Part shown: positions 32,119-47,348 of the stretch, piece after piece
Numbering within the stretch: the stretch's first letter is position 1
How the letters are laid out: each line of letters starts with the position of its first letter
Assembly (NCBI GenBank): GCA_013397795.1
Contig: VZTJ01002466.1
Location: 1,108,522 to 1,172,521, forward strand
Source: Orthonyx spaldingii
Taxonomy: Eukaryota > Chordata > Aves > Passeriformes > Orthonychidae
DNA length: 64,000 bases
Reading direction: 5' to 3'
Program-made: the position numbers and the translations under genes
The notes under the pieces: generated by a model
What the model was told of the DNA's origin: nothing
Databases searched by the model: none
Seen by the model: the letters and a program-made list of their open reading frames with translations, nothing else

Positions 32119-35100
32119 TGCACCCCGCTACAAAATAAATCAGTGAAGTGGAAGAGTATGGAACATTATTATGTTTGAATAGACAGAAGTCTGGATAATT
32201 GCTTGGTGTCGTGGTTTGATTGGTGAAATAGTGCTTCTCAGTTCTATGAACGCTTAATATAAATGGTGTTCACGTAGTATGAAATGGCACAAATGCAGTG
32301 CTCCCATTCTGTTCAGTGTGGCAGATAAACTGCATGGCAGGTATGGAGATCCCCACCTTGGTATTTGACTTTATCAATATCTCACTTAGAAGGAAAGAAA
32401 CAAACAAAAAAACCTCATCTGAGGTCCATTCCTCCTCTCCAAACGTAGTTGTTTCTACCTTTTTCTATAGATGCTCTCATCTTCATCTCAAGTTGCACTG
32501 TCTCTGAAACTGTAGTTCCACCGTCAGAAGTACTGTTTGTCTGTGCTACCAGATCACCAAACAATAGAAGTTTGGCCCAGACAAGAGAGCATATGATTTG
32601 ATTTCTCCAAAATTAGCCACAGCTGTGGAACTCACATAGGTTTTTTACTAGCTGTAGACAGATGGTTATTAGTCAACATAAGTTAACACAGGAGGCACAA
32701 ATAACCAATACCTTACTGGCATAAAGCTCTGTAAATTCAAGTTAACCTGTCAACATTTTTTGAACAAATTTGAACATTAAGAATTAATTTACTACACAGG
32801 ATTATTTTTTTAGTCATGCAGTTGTGATGGTTTTGGATCTTGGAGCAGGAGTTGTAAGCCATTTGCTGCGTTGTCAAGACAAAGCCTGAAAGGGAGATTG
32901 CCAGCATGTATTATGCACCTAGCATGGAGACAACATGACACACCTAGGTGAGTCAGGAAAACTAACTTGGCATTTCATCCTAGGGTTCAGGCACCTACAT
33001 ATGAGAGTGGGCTTTCAGGATCTGCTACAATGTGTACAACAAGCACACCCACATGTTTCTTGTCATCTGAGTGCTTATTCTGTAATTTACCCACAAAATT
33101 CCTCTACATGGAAACTCGAGGAATTATTCTGGCACAAATGTTTAGATACTTCAGAGGATGAAATCTTCCAAGTGCTCTCACTGTTATTTTTATGCAGGAT
33201 TTAATGAGCACCAGCATAGGATGGAGATGTTTTACCCTATGCTCTTTCTTAGACATTTTGTGGGACAGATGGAGTGAATGTAGCTTCGTAATTAGTCATA
33301 TCAGCTGTGGCTCTGACCTCATTTCACTGTTGTCAATTGCAAATCTCTCATCAATTTCAGTAAAAGACAATTAGGCTTTACAGAAGATAACTCATGATCC
33401 TTAAACGACACGATAGTTCTCACGGCCCCAACCTTCAGTCTGGCCTTGAGATACACTTTCACAAAGAAGTTGTCACCTAGACAGTAACTCCATTTCTATA
33501 CATATTCAGATCATTTCATAGAAAGACAGGGATTAATATGCTTTCTATAAAGTCTACAGGTACTTATTTATTCTGAACTTCTTGGAAATAGCAGGTTATA
33601 GTATTGGATTACATATATGAAGCCTAAAGGGAGATTGTGCTTCCTTAAAAAATGACTGAAGTTTTCAAAAGCCTTGTCTTACCATAGGTTTCTGTGAGAT
33701 AAGTGCATATCTACAGCCTTCTCCATGGACATGCATGTAGCTGTTTGTATATAATGCATTAACAAGTCAGCATACAAAGCAGTACTGTGTTGCTGTACCA
33801 GCAAATTATTGCATTTTATTTTCTCTTCTTCATTTTCCTGTTTCCCCTTGATCTACAGGCTGTCCCAATGAAGACTGCTCATAACTGTAAATTTGTGAGC
33901 AGTGTTTAAAGGATCACAGTGTCATTAAAACTCTGTCCTCTTTCACCTGCGTAGCAGTGTGGTTGACATGGGGGTTCCTTCGTGGTGTAGGTGACAGTGG
34001 GAATGCTGGGATTCCATGTGGCAGGACATGGATCCCACACTAACTTGAGCCTGCAGTGTTGGGCTGTGTGTGCAAAGAGTTGTCTCCGTACCAAAGCAGT
34101 CTCTGCATGTGAGGGGTGTGGGGTGAAGGCGCAGTGCTAACAAGTGGCACTTCATCTTCAGTACCTCCTCGTGAAATACCTTCCCATTTTCTGTGTGATT
34201 TAATTCCCTTCTCCAGCAGAATGTGTTACAATGCCTGCTATTTAGAGCAATTAATTGTATGATTTCTTGAAAACCCTGGCTGGATCTGTCAAATCCATCA
34301 TCTCTGTAATCGTCCATCCACTAATGAAACTCCTCTCTCGCCAGCTCAGTGCAGTGTTTCACCCAGTTTTAGCCTCCAGCTCGTTACTTTAAAATTCTAT
34401 TACCAGAGGCATACAAGCAATAAAAATAAGTGTGCTTTTATATATTTAATCCTACCTCTTATTAATTTAAAGGCTCTCAGTGTGCTTAAAGTTTCAAGAC
34501 AATTAACTACAATACATGTTTCGGTGCTTAGGGAAGAAAACAGACTAAGTTCAAAGCTCATCATATTTTCAAACTTTTATCTTCAACATATTTGATCCTG
34601 GGCAAGCGATTCCAAACTGGGGATCCTTACAAGGAAGAACAAAAAACAAACCAAGGCACAGAAGAATTAAGGAATACTCCTGCTGATTATAGGCATCTTC
34701 AGGAGAGCATTCAAGAAAATGCAGTATTTCAGGTTCACTGCTGTGTCTGAGAAATCAAATTCATTGAAGCATTTTAAAGAAAAGAAGATAGAATGAGATT
34801 TAAAAAATCTGTGATGAATGAAAAACATTTAATTTTTACTTTTCAAAAATAAATTCTTAATTTCAGCTTCAGTTTAGAACATTAAAATGGTGGGGCCTCC
34901 AGTACAAAGGAAAAGATTTCACTGTGTATTAAGGAAACGTTTTGAGTAGACTAAGACAATATTTGTCTTTTGTGTGTGTATGTGTGTGTTTTGCAAGGTG
35001 CCAGCAATCTCAACTCTTAGAGAGTTATGGAGAGCAATAAAGTCCCCCTCAGCCTCCTTTTCTCCTGGCTGCATAAAAAGGCATATCTGATTCTGTCGTC

Positions 35101-36462
35101 AGCTGGTTCAGTGGTGTTGCTTCCAAATTTTCCAGGAAGTTTGAGCCTTTTTTTTGTCAATCTCACACCCTGCTAGTATATTTTACAGTATTGATTTTCA
35201 CAACTGCGGTTTTGCAGTGTTGGTTTTTAATACTGACAAACATATCTAGGCATAGGGGCTGCCTGCCGGACTGTTCAGTGAGCAGGATGCTACTGCTACT
35301 ACCAAAGTCGAGGTTCTTGAGCCCCATCCATGAACTGAGCTTTTTCTTATTCTCTGGTAGCTCACTGTCAGCTGCATCCCTAATAAGAGGATAATGGACA
35401 GCAAAGTAGGTACGTCGGGGCAAGCTTAAATTTATTCCATCATCTCTTTGGCATATTGAGAATAATCAGAGATGTATCCAAGTGTAACATCTTCATGAGT
35501 GAGAAAATGGTCAGTTTGGTACTAGAACACTTACTTTATTAAAAGTAAAATCTGCATTCAAACTGATACTTGGCAAAAGTGTAAAAGCATTAATTTGTCC
35601 CAGGGAAGACAGGTAAATGGGTCTAAGGGGAGTTACTTGCTAGTTCATATCTCGTGAATCAAGTGAGTCTCGCTCTAGCCCTACTGCTGAATTTGTGCTT
35701 CACATCTGGGAATGACTGCACTTCTGATTGACTTGTGGCTCCCTCAAGCCATACCATGTGGTTTCCAGATGGTGGACTTCATCTCCCTTGAGGCGGGAAC
35801 CCCTGGTGTTTGCCTTTCCAACTGTTCATTGTAGTTTCTGTGCTGTCATTTACCTAGCAGCTGAACTAAGTTTGGATCTTGGAGATTTGCTCTCTTGCAG
35901 GGACAATGACAGAGATCACCGCTAAACAAGTCACGTGCACTGCTGAGCTTCTGACACTGCACATCATTCACAAAGGCTGGCTGGCAGGTGCAGGGAACAA
36001 ACCTGCTCGTTCCTACTCCTTTGGACAAGTGTGTCTGATGCAGCACCCTCTTAGAGGGGTTGACAAACACTTCTGGTACATGTTTCCAGTCTGGAGGAGC
36101 AACATGATCAGGGACCAGTTTAGGTTCTGAAGGTGGTGTAACTGTATTAGTCCAGTATTGTATCCAAGCTAATGACAGCCTCTTAGTCCAGCTAATTATC
36201 TTGAGTGCAGGAGAGCACTAGTATGGATGTGCCAGGCTAGCACATAGGCAGACACAGGTACCCTGTGTATCCCAGGTCCAGCACATACAGTGTCTCAAAG
36301 ACTGTTTCTCAATGCAAGGAAAAAAAAGATCAGTGTTATTTATGAGTACAAAAAATAGGGCCAACATTTGTGGGGTTTACAAACCATCAACTGTCAGGGA
36401 CCGTGGCTTCCTTAATTGAAAAAATGACAACACATACATAACATGTAGTTGGGGATATGAGA

Positions 36463-36520
36463 GTGGACTGGAGACTTTTCAGAGGTCCCTTCCACCTTTA
36501 ACTGTTCTGAGATTTTATGC
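36463..36520 (+). mobile_element. CR1 3'-terminal fragment
   Basis: A short stretch around CAGAGGTCCCTTCCACCTTT followed by AACTGTTCTGAGATTTTATG matches the last bases of avian CR1 3' ends (ggtcccttccaacct ... attctatgattctatg). Only about 55 bp are recognisable. It is in + orientation. Confidence 0.65.
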
Positions 36521-39500
36521 ATGGCAAATACATGGTATATAGCCATCTCCATGCAGTATCTTCATATTGTAGTTTTTGGATATGGCTGTGATGCCATGTA
36601 CTGCAGGCACATCATCCTGTAATGTACTCATCCATGTTACTGATTTTTCAGGAGATTGGCTTCAGGCTATGTGCACGTGAATAATCATCCAGCCCAACAG
36701 AGGTAGCTGGACCTGCTAAGTCCACACTGTGCTGGTTACTACATGGAGAGCCTTAGGTGTGCTTCTAGAGTGCATTTCCTGGTGTAGCGTAATCCAAATG
36801 TAATTTGGCTCTGCAGTATGAACCAGAGCACAGCAGGTGGGCATCTTCAGGAATTTCACTCCAGAAGCTCACTTTGGACTAAATTGCTAATATAAGTTTA
36901 CCCTCAGTTGGTTACTGAGATGCCCCAGGTAAGTGTTCCCCGCTGGGCAGGTTCCTGTGGCAGGCTCTCATCACCTGGTGGCTGCTGATGTGCATGCTGG
37001 CAGCACAGCTTCTTCTGTGGCCACGAGCTGAGGTGCTGCCATGGCCTTGGAGTCACTTGCCTATGTAAGTCCCTAGTGAACAGTGCTTGGCCTACTCGCC
37101 ACGGGCAGCACAGACTGCTGCCAGGCAAAGCTTGGCTGGAAGTAAACCATGGTCTCCAGTCACACAGAATGTGGAGGCTTCTGTTGCAAATTCATGTCAA
37201 GTCTGCAGAGGGTTCTGAGCCCCAATACAATGGCAGAGGCAGCATCTCAAGTGTATATGGTTTAGTACACTTCCTTTGGGGCAGAAAGCTCTCTCATTAA
37301 TTAAGCATCTGGTCCTTATCTGTGTAAGACCTACTTCTGCTGTGGTAACTGAGAAAAGATTTGTCCTGAAAAGCGCACGTGTATATAAACACATGTCATC
37401 CACATACACGCATGCATATGGGAATTAATTAACACCTGGTTGCTATTTATATCATGGAATTTAGGTCAGGTAGTGAAAAACAGATCAGAATCCCTCACTC
37501 GGCATTTTAGGAGGATGTAGAACAGGCACATTGCTGTGTCCCATGCTGGAAACTGCCAGGAAATACTATTCCTATTGACATAAAACGTGCCAGAGGAACC
37601 TTCACAGCTATGTAGGGCAAAAACGTACAAAACCTTTCTCAGTGTAATGCCAAAGCACCTTAGTAGGAAGCCTTCTGCTGCTTCCAGGATTAGCTGTTGC
37701 TTTCCTTCTTGCTTTCATTTCTGTCCCACTTGCAGGTGTATGTTCTCTGGTGGTCTGCTGAAGGGGCTTCCCAATAACCTTGTCCAAGGGGAACCTGGGG
37801 AGGATCTTCTGAAAGATATGGTAATGCCCTCAAAGTTTAGGGCAGAAGGGCCTCACAGCAGTCACCATCTCTTCAGGTGATTTGCTGGAGTGCCTTGAGG
37901 AGGACATTCCTGTCACCTTTTCTGGTAACGGGTTTGTGTCACACGGTGGCACCCTTGCAAACCAAATAAAGCTTGAACTCCCACTGCAGTCTCTCTCAGG
38001 GAGGTGTAGGGGGTCTTCACGGTCGCTTGGTAACTGAGGCTTCAGTGTCTTTTGGATGTTGATACCCTAAGTGTGTCTGGCTTGAAATCAGTGAATATGT
38101 GAATAAACTTACTGGGCAACAGGAATCAGATAAAACCCACAGAGACACTGTGGTTGTGTAAGCCCCATTTTTTTGGTAGCTTGGCAGTAGACACAAGATC
38201 ATAGTGCAAAGGGGAAAATCCCAACACGCTAGTTGGTATTTATTGTGATTATTTTTGCCAAGACACTTCTTTCTTCCTCAATAATATTTAATACTGAGGT
38301 GTTGCTATCAGTTGCAGTTAAGGATTTAGTGAAACATAAAACAAGAATATATGTAGCTAAATTCACACTGAAGGAATCCCGTTCTGGCCACCTGGATTCT
38401 GAACAGCTTCCTGGCTTAGGTGGAGGTACTGTGTTACCAAGTGCTCTTAAATACTTGTGTTATTTTGCCTTTCAACAAAGGAGGTACATTGTTGAGTTTA
38501 GGTATTTCAGTTTTGTAGTTGTGCATGTTTTGGAATCCTCTGCATCTTAGGAGATCTAACCACTTGAGATCTTCCCTTTTGTCAGTGTGCTGGCAGTGTC
38601 CAAAAGCCCGTATTGGGGATCAGAGCTCAGCTGTATGTTGTGTTACATACATTTACAGTAGAAAGACAGGTAGTTGTCTGCTCTGGACAACGTACACTCT
38701 CTTACACAACTCCAGCAAGGTGCTGCAGCGAAGGTGTGGCAGTGTTCATTACCAGAATCTTTGTGTGAAGCGGTTTTGTAGCTAAAAAAGGACACCCTCA
38801 GTTGTCATGGCCCTTTGATGTAGCATCCGTGGTGATGGCAGGAGTAAGGTGGAGTCCAAAACCAACTCAATTTGTAGGTGTTATTTATTCACTAACCTAC
38901 AGATAAATGTTTCTAATTTTAAAAATATAAATGTTTAGTTAATCTGTATGTATTGTCCAAATCAGGAGAAAATAATGCATTTTTATGTCTTGAGGGAGTA
39001 GTAAAGATGTAGCCTTAAAAAAGCTTGAATGCCTGTGTTTTTATTTCTATCCATTCTAAACTTGCTCCCAAAATATCCTGTGAAGCCAGCATATGTAGCC
39101 CCTAACAATGAAACCACGAAGATCAATAATATTTAATTTGTGAAATTTCCCCATGTGTCTGGATCACTCAGTCTGGGTTTGCCCTTTGTTTTGATAAGTA
39201 CAAATGGCTTTCCGCTGTATGTCATGCTATTCAACCTGCATATGAAACTTGTTCATTGCTCAGACTCCTTGACAAATTGATGAAATGACAGTGTAGAATT
39301 GATACAATGAACTTGAAAAAGTGTTAAGTGACAGTTTAATTCCACTGGGTGGTAACAGTTCATAATATTTTCTATTCAGGCTCTGCATTGAAGGTATGAA
39401 ATCACTGTGATGCCTGAACCAGTGTAAGAGCTGTCATATCCCTCCTCCTCGTGCAAATACAGGAGGCTTTAAGCAGTCAGCACATGTCTGAGATTGCTAG

Positions 39501-40234
39501 GCTGCTCCTGACAGCCATAGCCTGCTGAGTGCTGGAGATGATGATAAGAAGAACTTAGAGCTCTCACATCAAAGCCACTGGCTTTACTTCTGCAAAGGGA
39601 GAACTAGACACCATCACTTGGAAGCTGATCAGTGCTGATGAAAGGACCCTGGCTGAACAGGGCATGGGTTGGACAGGCACATCAAACGTCAAACTGAAGC
39701 TGCAGAAACAGCACCTGGTGCCTGGAGGTCAGACTTGGCAACAAGGCTGAGAACTGAAAAGAGGAGCACACCTTAATTACCATCTCATACCTGTGTGTTA
39801 ATGCCTGGTAATCGCCCTGCGTTACTCACTGACCATACACCATCCTATAAGTATTTTCATAATTTTAGACACCATAAGGACATCACAATAACTGCCATAT
39901 ACTGTTTCTTCATTATTTCTAAGGAGGAGAGAAAGGAAGGAAGAGGATTTTAACTTCTAGCCAGTTGTCCTTTATTTGTACTTTCTCTGCCGTCAAGAAA
40001 GATGATGATAGTCTCGTCAACCTCCCTTCTCATCCATGATACATTAGGAGTGGCTGCACTGACGTGTTATTTTTCCAGTCTATTTATTAATAATGCTACA
40101 ATACCAATATGCCTAAGATGTGCCTCTTTGTGGCTAAAATTATGTATACAGGAAGAATAATATCTCCTAATTTATCTTCCTGTGTAAGCAAAGAAATCAG
40201 AGACAGCTTAGGAGAAGTAATGTACTCTCGTCTT

Positions 40235-40310
40235 TATAGATGGAGAGTTAAGGTGTGAAGTTTGCTCCCTGTCACACTGAAATCTGCAGCTGTGGGTGGG
40301 AAAATTGTCC
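40235..40310 (-). mobile_element. Possible MIR-like SINE remnant, reverse orientation
   Basis: TTTATAGATGGAGAGTTAAG followed by TTTGCTCCCTGTCACACTGA and CAGCTGTGGGTGGG resembles the reverse complement of a MIR core ('acagatgaggaaactgag ... cccaaggtcacac ... gtggcagagc'). It is short and diverged, so the call is tentative. Confidence 0.45.
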
Positions 40311-43300
40311 TGTCGCCATGGCCAGTCAGGCAATGTAAAACTCTCTGTTGCTGATATTTTTCTTCCCAGGTGATGTTGGTTATGCCATTTCTGCTTGACT
40401 AGAGCAGAGGGAGACCAGATGAGGGGCTCAGCTTACTTCTTTGTGTGGACCTGCAGTGGTTTTCCTCATCTTATGAAAATACCATGTTGTCTTCACATTT
40501 GTTGAATTGTTTGGGAAAACTTAGATTCTCCTTTTGCTTCCTCTCAGTTTGTTTTTTTTTTTTTCCCAAGCTGAAGCTTAAAATATCTGTAAACATGACA
40601 ATCATGATTCATTTTTAGAGGCAGTCTGCCTTTCTCAGAACTGCCATTTCTAAGCACTGAACTGTATGTGAACTTATGTGTTTATTAACAGTGGCTGATT
40701 TGTAAATCTAGGTTTTTAGATATCAAGATAGATAGGACATTTCCCAGTGAAATACATTCCCAGGGAAATACACTAGTGCCAAATGTACATCAAAAGCTGG
40801 AATGGAAAGATCTCTTTTGGCAGGTGATCAGGTTATTGCATTTTGCTAATCTTCCATTGCTGTTTGTTTTGCGGACTATTACAAAATCGTACTCAGAAAC
40901 AGGAAAGTCAAAACCTATCTGAACTGGTTGTTCCTTTAACTGTTTCCTGGAGTAATGTTCACGTTTCAACATATAGTTTCTTCCTAATAAGTTATGCTCA
41001 TGACATAACTTTAGATTCTGTCTAGCAGGACAGAGTAGCAGGAGACAGAAGAGTTATTATATCAGTCGAGTAAGCAAAATCACACCCTAGAAAAATATTT
41101 TTTACATGACAAAATGTAAAAGAACAGAACAGTGTGTTTTCTTGAAATTGGCCATAAATAATTATTGTGAATGGTCTTTCTCATTTACAGAAGATGCCCT
41201 CATATCTGCTGAGACATGGAAGATGTTCTGCAGACAGACACATACTAAAAGAAACGCATTCAAACATGCAGTCACTGTTATGTCCCAAGTGGTCATCTGC
41301 CACTAAATTGTCAGATGTCTCTAGGACATAACTGACAAACATGGCATAGTTATAAATTGTCCCATTTGACATACTGCAAAATTTACATTGAAGTGAAGAG
41401 GGCATAGGTATCACTTGGTTTGTGTGTCTGGGATTACTGACCTCAGAATACCTTTCTTAAAGTTTTATTTTGAAATTCTCTTCATGATGTCCCAAGATCA
41501 GTGTAAAAGAAGTATTTGGGCACTGTGGAAGTGATCTTCACAGTCCCATCCAAGTATAAATTAGAATATTCTAGCAAGTGCTTTAGTTTTCAAAACTTTG
41601 ACATAATTTATAATTGTTAATGAGTGTACTAGACATCCTTACCTTGTATCTGTAATTGTATTGCCTCCTCAACATCTCCTTTGTGCAGAGTCTGGAGAAG
41701 GTGGTAGAGGAGTGGCTAAGCTGTATGTTTATGTTTTCATGTCTTCTCAGATGAATACCCTTCTGTTCAAGAATTACGCTCGTAATTCCTTTTGAAATAC
41801 TCTGCTTATGTATGTGGACCAGAAAAGACACCAGATTTTGGCCTTAAATCCAGTACTCTTATGAAATCACTCATTCACGTGCAAAGTGGAAGTTTCCTAC
41901 AGCTTGTTTAGTGCCACTATGGACAGAGCTTGTTCCGAAGACCCTCCCTGCACTGTGCTCCTGGATGGTTCTTGGCAGACTCATAAACAGACTCTCTCGT
42001 GTGAGTGTGTGTTCTCAGTGACTGTAAGTGCAAATATCCATGCACATGTGGACATCACTCTTCACATGCAATATCCCACAAGTTTGCCAAGACATTTTAG
42101 CACGCCCCAGACCTGAAAATGTTTTGGTCTCAATTTTTTGAACTGATCAAGTAGTGACCCCTGACAAAAACTACAGTAGGATTTAACCTTCTCTCTTCTG
42201 TTTACACTATAAGCTTCAATGTAATATTTTTTCTTCAGACTATTGGCAATAATTAATCACCTGAGCTAGAATCAGACTTGATGGTTGCTAGAACTAATTC
42301 ATTATACAAGTATCACGTTTTAATTGAAAAGGAAGTGAGGAAAAACATGCATCCTAGGATTTTCACAGTGCTAAACAAATACTTCTTTTAATAGATGCAA
42401 GGTAGGTATTCTGCTTGTTGGTTACTTTTTAGATCTTTACTCTTTGCAAGAGAAAATAAAAATTCATTACAAAGGAATGTGAGGAAGGTGGTGCACATTT
42501 AATTGCAGCTCTTTTGGCCAGCTTTGCCTCATTTATTTGGGTTTGCCAGTACAGATTGCTCTGGCTATTTCCCCATGTTCTGGCAATAATTTCTCATCAG
42601 TTGTAATAGTGGAAAATTTCATTTCAGGCTTACTCTTCCTTCAGTGAGACTACTGCCAGTGTGGCTAGCAGCAAGAAAGCAGTGTCAGTGGAACATGCTG
42701 GTCTTTTTGCTCAAGCCCAGGCTTTCATAGACTACATGATATGTGTCATATGTAAATTCTAATGCTTTGCTACATTACCTGTTATCTGAGTCTTTCTTTA
42801 GAAGTCCTTCACTCTGTCTGGAAATGTATGGGCTTGCTTACTCTGAAGCAAGTTATTTGCTAATGTGCTGTGCACTAGCTGCTCTGCACTAATTCCTCAC
42901 ACAGATACGATTACCCTAAAGCAAGGGGAAAGTAACTGACTATACCTTAAAAATATAGGAGACCCAGCATGGTACCTTTGCCTGCACCACAATGGATTAC
43001 TAGTGCAGGCAAGCCTTAGAATTGGGAAGGGTTTGCTGTCCTCCCCCCCCCAAAAAAAAAATCACGTCTCCTTTCAGTGCACAGTGAGTTTCAGCAGCTT
43101 TGTTTTCCTCGGCTTGGTTCTAAATGGGACTGCCCAGATGAGGCCAGGAGGTGGGGTTGAAGAATTGATTTTGACTCTGCTTGTTTCTGACTACCAGCGA
43201 GCAGTACATGAGACACTCTGCAAGTTTAAGCCTGGCAGCTAATAAAAGCACTGGATGTTGTGCACAAGATGAATTTGACTCATACTTGTCTTAGAAATAC

Positions 43301-46300
43301 AGTGTCAGAGCCACAGGCCTTTGCATGTTTCAGACTTTGCCTTGTTCCCTCTGTGGTGCAGTTCCCTCGCGCTGTGGGTGTAAAAGGAGCAGGACACTTA
43401 TGAAAGAAAATAGTGCATGATTGCTTGTGACTCACTGGAGAAGAAAACTCTGAACAGGTAAAGCTCAGTAACATTTATGTGATATTTCTCAGCTTTCCCT
43501 TCACAGGGCATTTTGTTAACAGTAAATGCCGCCATACAGTAATACATAACCACAAGGACTGAAAGGGCTGTATGGGAGGGTGTAATTAACACTAAAAAAA
43601 GATGACTTGAGAAAACCACAACAAGCCAAGAAGATGTTTCCTTAATGAGGCTGTGAGGAAAGTGTTCACATATGGTAAGTGGACTTTTTTTCGTAATGAA
43701 ATACTGTAAATAGGCTCATGAAACTCCATTTAGGAATACACTGACAATATGACTTCCAAGTTGCAGTTGTGGAGTGACATTTTTTCCTGTCTTATGAAAA
43801 TACAAACCTGGAATTCAATTCTGCTAGCAGATGGAGAGCAAAGATTCACCGTATTAAAAAGATAGGATTCATAATACTCAGATCTGCTTTATAATAGAAA
43901 ATATGATGTAGTTTGAACCTTATATCTGTGAATTTTTTTTGTTTGCTCCCCAAAGGAGAATGGAAAGGTGGTTCATATCATCAAACTCAGCTAATCACAT
44001 TTTTTTAAGGAGTGGAGAAAGACCAAACTCTGCTCATCGCTGTTTGCTTAATGCTGCTGTTTTTAGGGTAACATGCTGGTAAAATGCAGATTGGGATGTG
44101 TAGGTGGATGCTTGAGGTACAGAAAGAGGTGGGTTTGGTCAGATATGGATTTAGAGAGCTGAAACTTAGCTATTGCTGCTTCATACAATTAGCCTCAAGA
44201 TGCAGATCTTTCAACCTCTTGCTGTGCTGAGATTGCTCTGCCTCTGCTCTGGGCTGGAGGGATATAGGGCAATTCCAGCCAGGAGAGTTGTGCTGCTGCA
44301 TTAGCCCAGTGTCTTGTCTGTCAAATTAGCCTGTGTATGGTGTCATGGTAACTATTCTGGTCAGCCTGAGCAGGGGCAGTCTGTTTCTGCCTGCCTTATG
44401 CTGTTGAGCCTGGGAGTCAGGGTCATGGTGCAGCAGCCCAGAGCACCTTGTCTGGTGGAGCAGGAAGGACGGGGTTGTGCTGACCTGAGATCTGATCTCT
44501 GTCTGGTCTTCAGACAAGAACCTGAACCCAAAGGCCAACCTGCCAAACTAAAATCCTGTCTAGACAATTAGATACCATCTGTAGTGCACTTAATACTTTT
44601 AATGTGGATAGTCATATTCTAGTGCAACATAAGAGATTATGAATTAACTTCTCCTACTTGTTACTCTCTTCTTCCTACTATCTCACAGCTCATCAGAAAT
44701 ACGTGCATGCTGAGCTTCTCCTTGCTCTTCATTTGCCTTTTAGATCGTAGTCATATGCAGTTTCTCTGAGTTTTGTTTCTCTCCTAGCCTTAGATTTTAA
44801 ACTGAACCGTAGTTACCTGCTGGCTTTACTTCGTGTTAGCATGCTTGTTGTCTCCTTTTGGTCAGTGTGAATTCAGTGCTCTTGAAGCATGCTAAATAAG
44901 CAACCCAGAATAATAGATTTTGGTTGGTATTTCTCAATGGATAGGAAGGTCTCAGTGCTGCTTCAGTACAGTCTTTTAAAGAGGCCTCCAAATGTACAAG
45001 CATCTGATTTGCATATCCTTGAAAAATCTCATCCTGCCTCTTGCAGGGAGTGAATCCAGTCCCAACAGACATTTATCTTTTGGCTTCTCTCTGCTGTGTC
45101 TGCCACAAGCAATGTTTTTGTGGTTTGTGGGACTGCCTCCTAGGAACTGAAATCACTCCTTTTACATATATCACAAAACTGCTGTTCGTGGTTGTGCGTT
45201 TTGGTCACAGCCGAGTCAGGCTGGACTGAGTCCAAGAATGATCCCAATTCCCCTCCCTTAGGCATCCAGTTCCACTCACTTGCAACACCAACATCCTCCA
45301 CTATGTAAAATTAACTCTGCCTCTCCCAAAATAAAAGACCTTATGGTATTATACCGTGCTGTTGCTCCATCCATCATAGAGGAGTGGCCCTATTAGAGAA
45401 GCAAGGCTGACGATGTGCACGACTCATGCAGTAGTGAATTATGTGTTGTTATAAATAATAATTGCTTCAAGCTGGCAAAAATGGCCTAAGCTACAAGACA
45501 CTCCTTCTGAAATCATGGTCAGCACCACAAAGCAAACCATGTATCTGTCACCATTCCTTCTGACTTACTTTTATGCTCCAGGGAACTGAAGGAGCTGTGC
45601 AGAAATGTGGCACAGACTTTTCTGGCCAAAGGACACAGACTGAAGCTATTCTAACTCAACATTGGGGGTGGTTGTGTGAGTGCATTTGTGTCCATATACA
45701 ACTGGTGCTTCGCTAGGAGAAATAGATCCTATTATAATGTGAACATGAAACCAAGCAATGCTTTTCCAGGAAGTGCAGTGAGACAGAAAAGGGAAACAAA
45801 GAGTATTTCTTATTCCTTTCTCTCAGCCAGATGACTTTGCAGATGACAGTGAGATATATTGTCTGCTTGTGTCCACCCATCATCACTCTACTGACTTCAG
45901 TACAGTTCTGTCAGCTTATGTCAGCAGAGATGTGACCTTCTGCTTGCCTGCAATTTATAAAGGCAATCCATCATTCAGGTAGTTGCAGGCTGTGTGTTTT
46001 ATGGGGCAACCTCAGCTTCAGTGTACACACATCTACCTGCCCTTTGTCAAAGACATACACTGTTCAAATTATTAGTGGTTTTTGGCAGCAGAAAGTGCAA
46101 AATTCTGTTCCTGATCACTGTGGTGTCATGTGTTTTAAGCAGAAAATAGTGCAAGAGTTTGGTAACACTGGAATTTCATAGTACATTGTATAAACTATAT
46201 TTTTTTCTTTATGTGTTTTATCCTGGACCTTTATCTTCTACTCACAAGCTTTAAGCAGCTCTAACAGTTTTTCTAACCATTAAGAGACAGAATGGGTTAT

Positions 46301-47313
46301 GTTTAAAAGGGAATTTCTTCCTCTGAACTTCAAAATTCCAATGCAAAAGTCACTTGGTTTAATTTTTTTTATAGAAGATACCTCCTTCAGACATTTAAAA
46401 AATTACTATTTTAAATTAAAATTAGGTGGTAACTATAAAAATCAAAATTTAGGGGAATATTTAGACGCCTGCTAGTTTTTGATAAGCTTTTCTATGTAGA
46501 ATTGTCATGGTTGTAAAAGTATTGCAAAAGATTTTAGGGGGGGGGGTTGAACATTCAGTAATCCACACATTATATTTTGACCAATACATATGTAAGGAAA
46601 GATTGTAGTGTTCCAATATTATAAGAAAATGGAAGTTATATTGATGAGCTCTGAAAATCTGGTAATAAATAAAAACTATTTATTAAGAGTTTTCATAGTG
46701 GATTTTACTTGCTCAGATCTGCCCTCTCCCAAACATACTTCAAACATTTTCTTTTATAAAATTTCCTGGAAATTCTTTTTAGGGCTTATTATGAAAATCA
46801 TCATGAAGATAAGAGGACAATTCATTTGGAAATGAAACATGCCAGTGGCATGATTTGAGGACAGTTTTTTCCATCTTTAAAAGCCAGACCAAGGTATACT
46901 TCTGTGTTCTGGGATTGGCATGGACAGCAGCTATTCTCCAGAGGGTCAGGCTACTTTAAGCTTACAGGATTTGTTGACACAATGCTTACTTTTGCAAAAG
47001 GCCCTGAATAATGGCTGTTGTGGGTCTTCTTTAAAACCATTTATTGGTGTGATCCTACTTATCAATTTTTCTCATATATGTACAATCAGGTTTATTTGGT
47101 TATTCAGATTTGCCTTTAGTCTGCTCACTAAGGCGTCTGGTTGGTGACTCCAGATAAGAGACCTTTCTTTCCCACATGTGTAGCTGAGGTAGAGTGCTGC
47201 CTGTCACCCTTATGCCTTGTGACCAGGAACCTGTGTCTTTGGGTCAAATTCAGAGTGTGCTGTAGGGCTATGCATCTTAATCAAAGTCTTACTCCAACCC
47301 CAGTTTTCACACT

Positions 47314-47340
47314 GTGATGTCTGGTATACTCAGACATCAC
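47314..47340. repeat. Perfect inverted repeat (10-bp arms, 7-nt loop)
   Basis: The arm GTGATGTCTG (47314-47323) and its exact reverse complement CAGACATCAC (47331-47340) enclose the loop GTATACT. It lies eight bases before a second perfect hairpin. Confidence 0.9.
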
Positions 47341-47348
47341 TGTAGGCT

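Noticed and set aside
32208..32260. GTCGTGGTTTGATTGG, reminiscent of the start of some avian LTRs
   Set aside because: No matching end, no target duplication and no poly(A) or TATA arrangement found around it.
43672..43681. ATGGTAAGTG as a possible alternative SLC1A2 first exon (a GLT-1 form starting MVS is known)
   Set aside because: The bases do not give a phase-2 junction with a GT donor at the required place, and there is no promoter-like context.
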